Of a stretch of DNA of 64,000 nt, positions 35,904 through 47,345 are shown piece after piece; position 1 is the stretch's first letter, and the number at the start of each line of letters is the position of its first letter. The DNA is from Hyperoodon ampullatus (Eukaryota > Chordata > Mammalia > Artiodactyla > Ziphiidae). The notes under the pieces are model-generated. The model saw only the letters and a list, made by a program, of their open reading frames with translations. It was not told where the DNA came from and made no database searches. Position numbers and translations under genes: made by a program. The stretch covers positions 56,919,582 to 56,983,581 of the forward strand of contig OX457068.1 of the NCBI GenBank assembly GCA_949752795.1, given 5' to 3'.

Positions 35904-36153
35904 TCAGGAATCAACAAACTAAAGACCACATGCTAATATTATTGGCCATTTATTTTTGTAAATAAAGTTCTACTGAAATTTAGACCCCCAAAATTAGATA
36001 TTTGTTATGTATTGTCTACGGATACTTTTGAGTTATAAGAGCAGATTTGAATAAGCATCCCAGCATCGGCATGATGACATGTAAAGCCTAAAATACTTAC
36101 TTCCTGGCCCTTTAGAGAAAAAAAAAAAAAAAAAAAAAAGGTTGCTAATCTCT
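35904..36153 (+). mobile_element. hAT-Charlie-type non-autonomous DNA element
   Basis: Contains the hallmark sequence of a common hAT MITE family: 'gaatcaacaaactaaagacc', 'ttgtaaataaagttctactg', 'tatgtattgtctacggatac', 'aagcctaaaatacttacttc', 'ctggccctttagagaaa' and the reversed terminus 'gttgctaatctct'. Near-duplication agtctagg/agtctaga (35,896-35,903 and 36,154-36,161) has the 8-bp length expected for hAT. An A tract of about 21 (36,119-36,139) has expanded within it. It inserted into an L2 fragment. Confidence 0.8.
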
Positions 36154-38411
36154 AGTCTAGACTGCTTGGTATTCTTTCAGAGACTGGTGTAATGCTCTAC
36201 TCCTAGTTACTCACATTCTGAAGACACTCATATTTTAAGGATAACCAAGTTCAAAAAATATCTATGGCCACAGAATATTACATATTTTATTATGCTGAAG
36301 GATTACCTCCAATGTCTGGGAAATGTGGCAAAGTGGTAAATCCAATCATGCTTCCAATTGGTGCGAGTTGTTCCCAATAACATTAGAAGTGCCAATATCA
36401 CTACTATTTCCCAAGGCACTTTTCCTTAGTCAGGTATTCATGTGATAAAGGGAAGGAGAGTAAAATAACATTATCAAGATGGCTTATAATTCTTAACCTT
36501 TGGTCCTAGAAGACCTCTAATTATGTCCTTGTAAGCTACTGACACTTCATCAATTTGGTCTCCATACATGAACATTAACAAAAAAAGAAAAGAATTAAGT
36601 CTGTTATGAGACATCTTTTCCTCTCTTTTCCAGTCTTCACCCATGCCATGTTCCTTAAAGCGTGAACGTGCACATATAGGATATATTGACACATATTTCA
36701 GAGTCACACCAAAAGCCTCATTTATAAGTATCTGGCAGCATTTTTTTGTTTGTTTTCCCAAAGACATTCTAACTCCACTAGGATGGAAATAGAGAAAGAA
36801 AACACAGATGCCTCATCATTCAGATCTTTTGCATCCAAAGAGCGTCTGTAAAAGTGAATAAGGACTTTTTTCCAACCAAGTTCACTTCACCTGTGAGCAT
36901 CTCTGGAATAAAATTACAAAAGTGAGATAACAGAGCTCTTATGGCACTAATTGCCACACTCTAGGGAAGGCATCTGCAATGTTCCCTATGCCAAGAAAAA
37001 TGTAGGGAACAGAAATGTTGAATTTTGGTCTGCATTGTTTTTTACAACTTATTGCTGGCCTCTATCCATTATGATCCATAAAGCATCAAAGTTTGAATTT
37101 TCTGCCTTAGGAGTTCATGGCTAAATCTCTTTTAATTATTAGACTTTAGTGCAATTAATATTATAACTTAACACATATGACCTGAGGTTGTTGGGACATT
37201 TGATTACTTGGCTGAGTACATCACACGAAAATCATTAGTTACAGGATACTGTTTAGATGTTGTTACACTGTGTGGTTTTACTAATTGATGGGTATGGATA
37301 TATACCTAGAGTTTATAGGTTTAAGCTTTCTCTCTCTGCATTCATAGCCTCATGGTAATAGACAGGAACCAGGAAGAACCAAACGTCTGCTCGTCTTTCT
37401 GAAGCTGTCTACATAGAAGTCTCCCTCATCATTAAAATAATGCCAGCCTTATTTCTGAGTCTCATTCTTAGAAATCTGTTTTATTACCAACTTCTTCTTA
37501 AACTGAAGCAACCTGTAGCAAAGAGGCCTCTGACATCCTGCCAGCAGCCAAACCTGAGCAACTGTCAGCCAAAACTAGGCGGAAAAGAACAGAGCTTCAA
37601 ATGAGAAAGCAGTTGTCTGGAGCCGCTGGGACTCCACTGGCATGGAACCAGATGAACTAAAATCCACAGGTCTGTTTCCTGCATAAACAGGTGAAGACAG
37701 GGCTGGGAGAGGCGTGAAAATAGTTCTTCAGCCATACTTTATAATGTATGGTCCCCAAGGTGCCCTCCTACATCTGTTCTGCATGTTGGCAGGAAGGCAT
37801 GCCAGGCACTGACATTCTGCAGTACAACAGGCAGTTTATATAAGGAAAAAAGTAGTGAAATCTTGATCGTTTCCTCTTCAAAGTTAATGAGACATAATTC
37901 TTTTGAGCTCTTTCATTTCATTTTATTTTCAAATGAATTTAAACATAGTTAGAAAAAGTGAATTATTACCGTACAACTTCTGTTGGGTGGAAATTTTCAA
38001 CTTAAAAAATGCAAACTACAAAAATGAAATTCAATTTAAATGTAAAGTTGTGGATTTACATACACCCTGTTAACTATAGTCTTTTGGGAATATACTGTAA
38101 CTTGATGGCAAAATGTTTTCCACTTTCATTTATTTCATTCATAGAGAGGTGAGAGAAGCAGAAAGACAGAGACAGTTATAATATCCTGCGCTAGAGTTGT
38201 CTGAAAGTTTATACAAAGTGAGTACCCATGGCCTACATTCTCCAGGGCTATGGGGGTCACACAGAGTTGCAATTGGGAATTCCACCAAAGTTACTGTGTG
38301 GAAGATAGTCATCAAGAGATCTGCTGCAACACTGTGGCTGAAAAAAATAATTGTAAAAAACAGAACTAAGGCATTAACAGTAAAATTGAGGAGGAGAAAA
38401 ATAATTCAAAA
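36154..38411. other. Unclassified non-coding DNA
   Basis: No gene seen. The block 37,040-37,250 and the more GC-balanced block 37,360-37,860 contain no recognised repeat; the latter has some AG/GT-like junctions but nothing that supports an exon. Confidence 0.5.
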
Positions 38412-38422
38412 ATATTTGTCCA

Positions 38423-38631
38423 GGGCCTCCCTGGTGGCGCAGTGGTTGAGAGTCCGCCTGCTGATGCAGGGGATACGGGTTCGTGCCCCGGTCTGGGAGG
38501 ATCTCATATGCCGCAGAGCGGCTGGGCCCGTGAGCCATGGCCGCTGAGCCTGTGCGTCCAGAGCCTGTGCTCCGCAACGGGAGAGGCCACAACAGTGAGA
38601 GGCCCGTGTACCGAAAAAAAAATATATATAT
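38423..38631 (+). mobile_element. CHR-type SINE (left arm of inverted pair)
   Basis: Plus-strand copy starting ggcctccctggtggcgcag with an A-box (tggtggcgcagtgg) and B-box (ggttcgtgcccc), ending in an A tail that passes into tatatata. Flanked by the perfect 12-bp duplication atatttgtccag (38,412-38,423 and 38,632-38,643). Carries the gagg diagnostic form. Only a few bases separate its tail from the oppositely oriented SINE that follows. Confidence 0.97.
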
Positions 38632-38650
38632 ATATTTGTCCAGTTTTTCT

Positions 38651-38869
38651 TTTTTCTTTTTTTTTTTTTTTTTGCGGTATACGGGTCTCTCACTGTTGTG
38701 GCCTCTCCCATTGCGGAGCACAGGCTCCAGACGCTCAGGCTCAGCAGCCATGGCTCACGGGTCTAGCCGCTCAGTGGCATGGGGGATCTTCCTGGACTGG
38801 GGCACGAACCCGTGTCCCCTGCATCGGCAGGCGGACTCTCAACCACTGCGCCACCAGGGAAGCTCCCCT
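38651..38869 (-). mobile_element. CHR-type SINE (right arm of inverted pair)
   Basis: Reverse-strand copy: T tract, gcggtatacgggtctctcac, family body, and reversed 5' end ccaccagggaagctcccc. The probable duplication is gtttttct (38,643-38,650 and 38,870-38,877). It carries the gaag diagnostic form, so it belongs to a different subclass from its partner. Confidence 0.94.
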
Positions 38870-39234
38870 GTTTTTCTATAGTATAAACAATACATGTTAA
38901 CAGGTTCATTGTAGGAAAAGTAAGCAACAAACATAAGCTAAACAAAGTGAAAATGCCACATTTCACAACCTGGTATGTGGTGGGTCTGTGTGAATCTTTT
39001 AGAATCTGTGTCTAAAATAGAAATATATATGAGAAGGAATTGACATGACTTAGAACTAGGTATGCAGATTGATGTAGAGAGAATGATCAAAGGTCATTTG
39101 TTATTATTCACTGAACCCGGGTTTTAAACAACATAGATACAATCAATAGATTTTGAAGTCCTTAGTATTACAGGGCCATAATATCTATAATTTATCTAAG
39201 GGGAAATAATAACACTAATATTAATGCCATTGAT

Positions 39235-39405
39235 ATATAATACATGTTGAATATATACTATGTGCCAGGTACTTGGTTAAACACTGTTCTACATTGATCC
39301 ATTTAATCCTCACAATAACCCTGTGATTGTACATGCTGCTTTGTTTACTCTAGAGATGTGATGCATAAGGATACATAAGGATACATGCCTAGCAAGTGGT
39401 AAGTC
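39235..39405 (-). repeat. MIR SINE
   Basis: Antisense MIR: 'tatactatgtgccaggtact', 'catttaatcctcacaataac' and 'cctgtgattgtacatgctgc', ending near 'gcctagcaagtggtaag'. A 12-bp direct repeat (aaggatacataaggatacat) lies inside, at about 39,367. Confidence 0.7.
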
Positions 39406-39524
39406 TTTATTGCTATGTGGGTAACAGTCCTTTAAGGTCCAAATTCTGAATTCCTAAGCTCTATTATCTAAAATCATGTATACTTGTGTTATTTCCTTTT
39501 TGTTTCCTTTTTTTCTTATTCTCT

Positions 39525-39655
39525 AATATTATTAAGTAATTTCTCTCCAGCCACACTGTAAGCACCTACATTTCAGGGACCGTATTCTACATTTGTTCTC
39601 TTCTTCTCTACTTGTGCCATGCCTGAGAATAAAGATTTTGAAGGACTGATCTATT
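39525..39655 (+). mobile_element. Possible L2 LINE 3' fragment
   Basis: 'ccagccacactgtaagcacc', 'tacatttcagggaccgtatt' and 'gccatgcctgagaataaaga' resemble the L2 3' terminal region. Weak. Confidence 0.4.
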
Positions 39656-41094
39656 ATAGGCAAAAGCTTAAACAAAGGTGGGATACCTACAGAGAATCAA
39701 GGAATTTCAAACTTGACATCTTAACTACTGAATAAATGTTATCATTAGCTAGCATTTTACTCCTATCATTATGCAGTACATACTGCAATAGAAATCTAAG
39801 TTTTCTGATAAATTCAATCAATAGAAATATTCAGAATATTTAATTCAAGGCATGAAACCCAAAGAATTTTGAGAAGGATTTGCTCTCATTGATGACATTC
39901 TGCAGATAACATTCTGGCCTTTATTTTTGTTGGCCGACATTACCCTAAACTCATCAAGGATTGAAATTAGAGCATTGTCTCTTCTCTGAGTCTGTGAGTG
40001 CTCTCAGGTATGAGGACAGTGTCTCCTTGGGCACAGTAAGGCTTCTGCCCAGAGTAGGGTCAGTGAATAACCCTCCTCAATCTATTCTGAAACCTGCAGG
40101 AAGACAGCCAAAGCGATGAGACTGCATGCGGTCAGATACCCAACTCTGCTGATAATCACTTTAGTGGTCTTGCTATCCAAGTATCCAATGATCCTCAAAC
40201 AGGCATTCTTAAGTATGATTCATTACCATCTAATAATTAGATATTTGAAAAAACAAGCAAGTTTCCCAGGTCTCTTAAGAAAATACTGATTTTGGCCTAA
40301 TCTCACTGCTAGTCTCATTCGTGGATGCAGTCTGCATAGGTGGGCCCTTCCCTTTGACTCATTACCCTGAAAATAAAAGCACCATGGTTAAATCCCCCTA
40401 CAGGTTCCTCAAGTCGGCACCTTGACTGTTCCACTTCTGAAAGCTCGTCTTGCCATCCAAGAGCCTGTCACCTCCTACCTTGACGGCAGCTGCTTGAGTT
40501 GGGAGCATGCTATTTAGTAGTGAGATGCTGATGAATACTGGGAGGAACAGTGACAAGCCTAAGTGCTGTTTTACATCCCATTAAACCAGGGGAGACACAT
40601 CTGTTTATTTTCTTTCAGGGGTAGCATAAGGCTTAGTCTTTGTGACAAGGTCATGAGTCCGGCCCTAGGATTCCTTGTGGAGAGATAACCAAACTTCTCC
40701 AGATACTCAATAACAGAATGCCAACTGTGAGTTCTTCAAATAGAGATCAAAGGACACAATTGTGTCTGGAAAAGATGGAATGGGCCCAAATAGAGGACAA
40801 GCATGAATAGTCCTCTTTTGTCTATGGGCTCACAGTCTGTCCTGCTGTTAGCCCTAAAGTTCTCATTTGGCAGAAAGCCATGCTCCTACTTCATGGGGGC
40901 CGGTATTTTTCAAATGCAGAGAGGTTTACCACTGACTAAAGGGAGGAAAATAATAAATTTCCCTTTTCCACATTTTGTTTAAATATGTACTTCTCAAGAG
41001 TCATCTCTCTTCAAAGTGCTTAAAATTCCTCACACTCAGAGCTTAGTTATCATATGTTATCAAAGAACCTTCATGATGCTACTGAATGAGGCTC
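39656..41094. other. Unclassified non-coding DNA
   Basis: No frame of 60 codons or more and no nameable repeat. 40,330-40,900 is more GC-balanced than its surroundings and is noted in findings. Confidence 0.55.
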
Positions 41095-41330
41095 TATACC
41101 CACCAGCACTCTGAAGTCAAATGGTTTGAGTTTATACCTGGCCTCCACCGCTTTTCAGTCTGCCATCTTTGGTGAGTCATTCCACTTATCTCTGCCTTCG
41201 CTTCTCCATCTGTAAAGCAGTAATTGCATGTACCTCTCAGGTTACAAGAATTAAATAAGATAATATTGATGTAGGGCTTAGAAATGATCTTGAGATATAA
41301 TTAGCTTATAAATGTTATTTTAATTTTTAT
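41095..41330 (+). repeat. MIR SINE
   Basis: 'ctgaagtcaaatggtttgag', 'gtttatacctggcctccacc', 'ttggtgagtcattccactta', 'cgcttctccatctgtaaagc', 'agaattaaataagataatat' and a 3' 'cttataaatgttatttt' follow the full MIR order. Confidence 0.75.
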
Positions 41331-41402
41331 TATTATTGATAAACTCACATCTATTGTTTTATCTTCACGAAAGTACTGTGAGAAAATGAAGTTTCCTAAT
41401 CT

Positions 41403-41468
41403 AAAGCAGATATTACTTTTGAAATATTATGATTTGAAATAAAGCAGATATTATTATTTGAAATAAAG
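41403..41468. repeat. Short imperfect tandem duplication
   Basis: The segment aaagcagatattacttttga recurs as aaagcagatattattatttg about 38 bp later, each followed by a gaaat-like end. Likely a local replication slippage event. Confidence 0.85.
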
Positions 41469-42119
41469 AGTATCTTAGAGTAGTCAAAAATTGTTCCAGG
41501 AGAGAAAAAGTGTTACGTTCCAATGATTTTTTTTCTACCATTAACTCTATCTTATCTGGTTTTTACATAATGTCAGACAATGTATTCTGAATTTAGAGAA
41601 GGCAGCAAGATTACCTTAGCCAATCAAAATACTCTGTAATCTCTTTATTTGAGAATTTTTTCATTTATCTGGTTATTTCCTTTGGGTATGAAGTTTTTGA
41701 TGTGAATGAGTACTCATTCTATGAGTACCAGTTTAAGTTTTACTAATTATTTATACTAGTATATGAACTACTAATATTTTTTGCTATCAAATTTCAAAAG
41801 AGAAGAAGTAAAATATAGTATGTCCTTGGTGTTTATATTTAGGTCTTCACCCAAGAAAGAAAAGCATGGAATTGGGAGTTTAACTTGTGAAAGAAAGTTG
41901 CACAATCCTAAAATGTGCATAGTGTCAATTTTTCTCTGGAAATTCTTAATAAATGTTTTATCCAGACCCTGAACAGAGAGTACACCTCCCTCACAGAGTT
42001 ACAGCTGGTCACTGTACTTGAGGCTATTTTTATCTTCCAGCTTCACCACAGGATCAGATGATGCAATAATACCACATTCAAATGAGAGAATTCTTCAGGG
42101 CCCTTTTATCCAAGGATCT

Positions 42120-42245
42120 GAGGTGCTTCATAAACATTAATTAATTCTCCCAACACCTATGTGAGGAGAAAGTTCTATTTTTGTACTAGTTAGACACACT
42201 AAAGAAATGGCACCAGCATTTAGACAGAATCCAGGCTGCAGAACT
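42120..42245 (-). repeat. Possible MIR SINE remnant
   Basis: 'cataaacattaattaattct', 'cccaacacctatgtgaggag' and 'agacagaatccaggctgcag' are in the antisense MIR order. Weak. Confidence 0.4.
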
Positions 42246-44442
42246 AGCCCAATCTTTTTGTATTAAGGAAAAAATTTCCCCTAATTGGGTCCATGTTAAG
42301 GAAGGTGAGAAAAGGGTCAGAGATGTTAAATGTGTCACAGAAAGGAGTCAAAGCAAGAGTCACAAATTCTGGGAATTTAGCTACAGAGCTGAGTTTTTTC
42401 AGGGTGCCCTTGGTCAAACACAGGCAACTGAGTGGCAGCACCAGAGAGAAACAATGTACAGAATCAGAAAAGAAAGTGAAGAAAGCAAAGATAGAGTCTA
42501 TTTCAGAGCACATTCTAAAACAGCTTTTCCATAACTACCAACAATGCCTCTGCTTTGTGAATCCTGATTATTGCTGTTGAATATAGCCTGAAAAGCCATC
42601 TCTCTTTTAACTTATTTCCTCAAAAAAGTTAGAATTTATTTTTGGAGACTCTCTCTTTCTGTTTTTCTTTCATTCTCTTTCTCACCTTACTGAATTCTAC
42701 CATTTGGCCTCTCTGCATTTAATCTTATGGATTGGTAGTGTGTGATCAGTACTTACAGCTTTTAGAAGTTTTCCTTAGACTTTTATGTATTTTAAGGCAA
42801 CCTCTCTTACATGGGGTTCTATTTTGCAGTAAATATTAATAGCTTTCTTCTTCATTGTTGCAGAGGTGTCTTTGCATACATTGGTGTCTCCTAAATTGAC
42901 CTATAGAAGTGTCATGGTTCAGAACTACTACCAATAGATAACTTTGCTTGTACCAATTCCTAGACTAGCAAGTAGGCAAGGTGTAGGAAGGGAGGAATAA
43001 CTCTATTCCAAGAACGAATAAACAGACCTAGAAAGACATATATATATTTTTATGCAAATTTGAAACAAATGAAAAAGAATCCTAGGTTTACATTTTTCAT
43101 TTTTTAAATATATTGTGTTTTCAGTTGAGAGGCAGTAAGAGTTTTCAGAAAAGACCAGACAAAGAATAAAAACCCTTAAGTTCCAGCCCACTCGGCCCAT
43201 AACTAGCTATATCTAAATTTCTCCATTATTCAATATATTATTTCATATAATTTCAAGAAAAAAACTATATTTTAAAGTATTTAAGTAAGAATAAAGATTT
43301 TGTTAATATATGTAGAAGGCAGTATTAAGTAGTATAGCTATGACTTAAGCAGTTTCTGGTATATGTAAAGCAAAAAACTTGAATCTAGTGCCACCATTCC
43401 TACAGGAGAAGAATATTAATCTCCAAAGACTATTAGATATTAAGGTGAATTTCCCAACACAAGATGTCCCCACTACAGCTCACTGTACTGTTTTTAGCAT
43501 TAGGCAATACCAAATAAAGTGATATAAGTGTACTCTCAACACTAGACAGGACATTGATTTGATCATTTCTTAATCTCTTTTAACTACAATAATCTAGAAA
43601 GTTCAGTTGTGAATAATTTTCTGGAACCTGGCAATTGTTGGAAAATCCAGTGACATGTCTACCAGTCAGTGATATCAGAACCAAGAAGAATGAGAATTTA
43701 TCTCCCAGAAACTCAGAAAAGGAGCTATAAAAACCATGCATGGAAGTATTTGGGTCCTTTTATGTTTCATTATTAGGATATGATATTCTATCCTGGGGAC
43801 AAAGCACCTATTGTTTATTGATGTTTCTCTCTGACAAACATGTCAGCCTTGGAGCAGGGTCATTCATGTATGACCAGGGTACATCATTTTGTATCCTGGA
43901 TGCAAATTTAATAGGATTCAACCTCATGGAGCACCAGGATTCATAACTCTGGTTAGATCAAAGCTCAAAATAAGGGAGAGAGCTTGTGGGTTTCTCACAT
44001 AGATTCCACATCAGGGCCTAAAATGTTGGGTTGGGGCAGCGTATGTGATAGATGCTCTCAGTCCTTTGAGGTGTGGAGTGAGCTTCATTTTCTCATTTAG
44101 GTTATGCTACATAACTTTGCCCACTGACAATTTTTGTGTCATACCATTATTGACTAATAGCAGAAGGATATTGAGCTCAAGTTCAAATAACTTACAGAAA
44201 AAATCTAGCTGTCTCACTTTGATTTATTTTCCTCTCCCTTTATCCATCATCTGTGGGCAGGGATAGAGAACTAAAGTAACCTGTGGTATCCATGCCTTCA
44301 TCAATCAACTCAATCCTCTTTGTGCAGAGTTAGGGTGAGTTGAGGACATTCATACCACCAGTTGCAATTACTTGTTTAGTGAAGGAAAGATCATTTTCCA
44401 AACAAAGGCAATAGATAATTTCAACAGACCCAACAGAAGATG
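42246..44442. other. Unclassified non-coding DNA
   Basis: No gene seen. Overlapping short frames on both strands near 42,244-42,580 look incidental. Confidence 0.55.
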
Positions 44443-44444
44443 TA

Positions 44445-44511
44445 TTGGATTGGCCAAAATATTCATGCAGGTTTTTCCATAACATCTTATGGAACATTTT
44501 GGCCAACCCAA
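44445..44511. mobile_element. Mariner-type MITE (67 bp)
   Basis: Near-palindromic element with terminal inverted repeats ttggattggccaaaat (left) and attttggccaacccaa (right), one mismatch, flanked by TA (44,443-44,444 and 44,512-44,513). The ttggccaa core is diagnostic of the mariner MITE family known from cattle and cetaceans. Too short to encode anything; mobilised in trans by a mariner transposase. Confidence 0.93.
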
Positions 44512-44513
44512 TA

Positions 44514-45364
44514 TATTATACCCATTTCTGATTCCTTATAGCCCAATTGTGAACTGATGGAAACAGTAAAACTTTGCAGAAGGTTTTGAACCAGTGGAGG
44601 GGAATAACAAAATGCTACCACATAGATCTGGCCATATCTTTGCCAGGTTGGTTTCCTGATTCACACTTGTTCTGCTTTCTCTCTAACCCCCAGCACACTT
44701 GCTCAACTTTCGAAATTCTCCATGCCTCTCCACTTCTGAGTTCCACTAAATTGAGAAGTTCTTTCTTCTCTTATCCAAGTTTTTCCTTAAACCCAGATCT
44801 CCAGACCTGGTACTGTCCTTATTCCCTAGTATCAAGGAAAATCTTACCTGTTAACCTTCTGACAGTATATTACCTAGGAATAAGGTCTTTGATTTTAAAG
44901 TACATCTTGTATGAAAGAGTTCAGCACAGGCTTCACTGTACCAACTAAATAAATTTGTCATTCATGACTTTTTTTTCCATCGTGATGTAGAATGTATTGT
45001 CCTCTCTAGCTACATCATATTTTCTGCAAAAACATTCACCCAAAAATACATACATATTTATGTGAATAAAGCAGTCTAAATACAGATTTGGTAAACAATT
45101 TTTAAAAATATGCTGAAGGATATTTCTACTAAAAGATGTACCTAAATATTACACTGAACATTCTTTTCTGAAGCAAAAGTGTGAGGTCACATCTTTATTA
45201 CATGCTTTATGTTCAGTACTGAAAAGCCTGTGATACACATTTCCAAAAGTTAAGGGTGTGGCTGGACCAAAAATAAATTTCACTCTTCATCGGAAGGGCA
45301 AGAATTTCTGGTAAATTTCAGTGGCTGTTATCCAGCTTTGAAAAATGTCGTGAAAAAACTCTAC
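44514..45364. other. Unclassified non-coding DNA
   Basis: No gene seen. A 124-codon frame at 44,574-44,948 has no recognisable similarity and a skewed C/T-rich composition. Confidence 0.5.
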
Positions 45365-45555
45365 CGTTTATTGAGTGTTAACAATGTCAGGTATTGTGCT
45401 AAATGATTTCTTCAGATGATTAATAATCACAATAATGCTGTAAATTATACATGATTATGTCAATTATATGAATTATATAAAATAAACTTAGAAAGGTTTA
45501 GTGTCTCCAAAATGACTAGAAATAAGATGTGATGTCACAACTAGAATCCAACTCT
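45365..45555 (-). repeat. MIR SINE
   Basis: Antisense MIR: 'tttattgagtgttaacaatg', 'tcaggtattgtgctaaatga', 'taataatcacaataatgctg' and 'aactagaatccaactctttt'. Confidence 0.65.
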
Positions 45556-46320
45556 TTTGAAAGACTATTTTCTTTACAAAAACTAAGAATGACCACCACA
45601 CTGATTTTCCAGATGAAATTGAGTCATGCATACAAGTTCTTAAAAAGCAAAATACACAAATAACTGATCTGATTTTGGTTAAAATTTCCAGGCACTTTTA
45701 AATAATTGGAAAGAATTTTTATCTTTAAAAGAAATATTTAATCTTTCCACTTAAAACCATGATAGGTTTATCCATTGATTCAAACATTTTTTTTACCTTT
45801 AAATATATTCAAAAATGACTTTATAAATATGTTGAGCTTGATTTAATGTCCTATAATATAATCTATCTTGATATATATATTTGGACACCTCAAAAGAATT
45901 TTTATTCTGAATGTGTTTTTTGAGGTGATCTGCTCATGCCAATTTGATACTATGAGTTAATGTTATTTTCTTCTGTATTCTTGTTGATTTTCTATATAGT
46001 TGTTCTTTCAGTTATTAAGAAAGATAAATTGAGTTTTTCATATATGTGTATATGGCTTGTCCTACTTTTATTTTCTATTTCTATTTCCCCTTTTGGAGCT
46101 TCTAGTTTTAGTTTTACATATATTATAGCTATGTATCTTGTTGTATAAACACAGAATTTTTATGTTGTCTTCACTGACAGACCTTTTTATCATTATATAA
46201 TGTTTTTCTCTTTCCTTGGAAGTCTAATTAATCTGATGATAATATAGCCACTCCAACTTTCCTTTAGCTAATGTTGCATGATAAATCTTCTTCCATTCTT
46301 TTACTTTCAATCCCCATATA

Positions 46321-46801
46321 AAGACGGTTCCCAATTTATAATGGTTTGACTTACAAGTTTTCAACTCCATTGTATAAACCATACTTCAAATTTTGTACTT
46401 TGATCTCTTCCTGAGCTAGAAATATGTGGCATGATAACCTCTCCTGATGATGGCCAGTGACATCAAGCCACAGCTCACAGTTAGTCATGCTATCATGAGG
46501 GTAAACAACCAACACACTTACAACAATTCTGTACCCATTCAACCGTTCTGTTTTTTTCACTTTCAATACAGTATTCAATAAATTACATGAGGTATTCAAC
46601 ACTTTATTTTAAAATAGTCTTTGTGTTATATGCTTTTGCCTATCATAGAATAATGTAAGTGTTCTGAGCACATTTAAGGTAGGCTAGGCTATGCTATAAT
46701 GTTCAGTAAGTTAGAAGTATTAAATATATTTCAATTTATAACATTTTCAATTTACAATGGGTTATCAGACTCTAATTCAACTGTAAGTTGAGGAAGATCT
46801 G
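46321..46801. mobile_element. Tigger-type MITE (MER6/Tigger3-like)
   Basis: 481 bp. The left end 'aagacggttcccaatttata' pairs by family pattern with the right end 'ctgtaagttgaggaagatctg'-like terminus; TA dinucleotides flank it (46,319-46,320 and 46,802-46,803). Internal landmarks: 'agggtaaacaaccaacacac', 'cagtattcaataaattacat', 'tgtaagtgttctgagcacat' and 'ttaaggtaggctaggctatg'. These match my recollection of MER6 (TcMar-Tigger). The L1 sequence resumes on both sides, so it inserted into that L1. Confidence 0.8.
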
Positions 46802-47126
46802 TATTCTTATATTTGAAGTGATTTTCCTATAAACTGTATGTAATCAGATCTTGTTTTTTAATCCGCTGTGCCAATCTCTGTCTTCCAATTGGTATATTTA
46901 GACCATTTGCATTTAATATGAGCATTGATATGTTATAGATTAATTTTGCTGTTTTGTTTTGTTTTCTGTTTGGTTTTTTATAGTTTATGTTTTTCTGCTT
47001 CATTTTTCATGCCTTCCTGTGGATAACTTGAACAATTTTTAGAATTCCTTTCTGATGTATCTGTACTGTTTTGTAGTATATATATTTATATACCTTTTTA
47101 CTGAGTTATCTAGGTATTACATTATA

Positions 47127-47345
47127 TGGTTGACATTTGAACAACATGGGAGTTAGTGGTGCTGACCCTCTGTGCAGTTTAAAATCCATGTATAACTTTA
47201 CAGTCAACCCTCTGTATCCCTGGTTCTGCATCCATGGATTCAACTAACCACAGATCATGTAGTGTTGTACTATATATTTAGTGAAAAAAATCCTCGTATA
47301 AGTGGACCCATGCATGTCAAACCTATGTTGTTCAAGGGTCTACTG
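47127..47345. mobile_element. Tigger-type MITE (MER2/Tigger2-like)
   Basis: 219 bp between TA dinucleotides (47,125-47,126 and 47,346-47,347). Terminal sequences tggttgacatttgaacaaca and tgttgttcaagggtctactg are imperfect inverted repeats. Internal 'cgtataagtggacccatgca' is typical of MER2-type elements. A second Tigger insertion into the same L1. Confidence 0.85.

Noticed and set aside
37360..37860. Possible exon, suggested by a more balanced composition and an 'aacaggtgaagac' donor-like junction
   Set aside because: No long frame spans it and no matching acceptor or protein similarity is recognisable.
38374..38900. Several 100-150-codon frames on both strands
   Set aside because: All lie within the inverted SINE pair and contain lysine or phenylalanine runs from its tails.
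44574..44948. A 124-codon frame
   Set aside because: C/T-rich composition, no domain or signal that I recognise, and no promoter or splice evidence. Chance frame.
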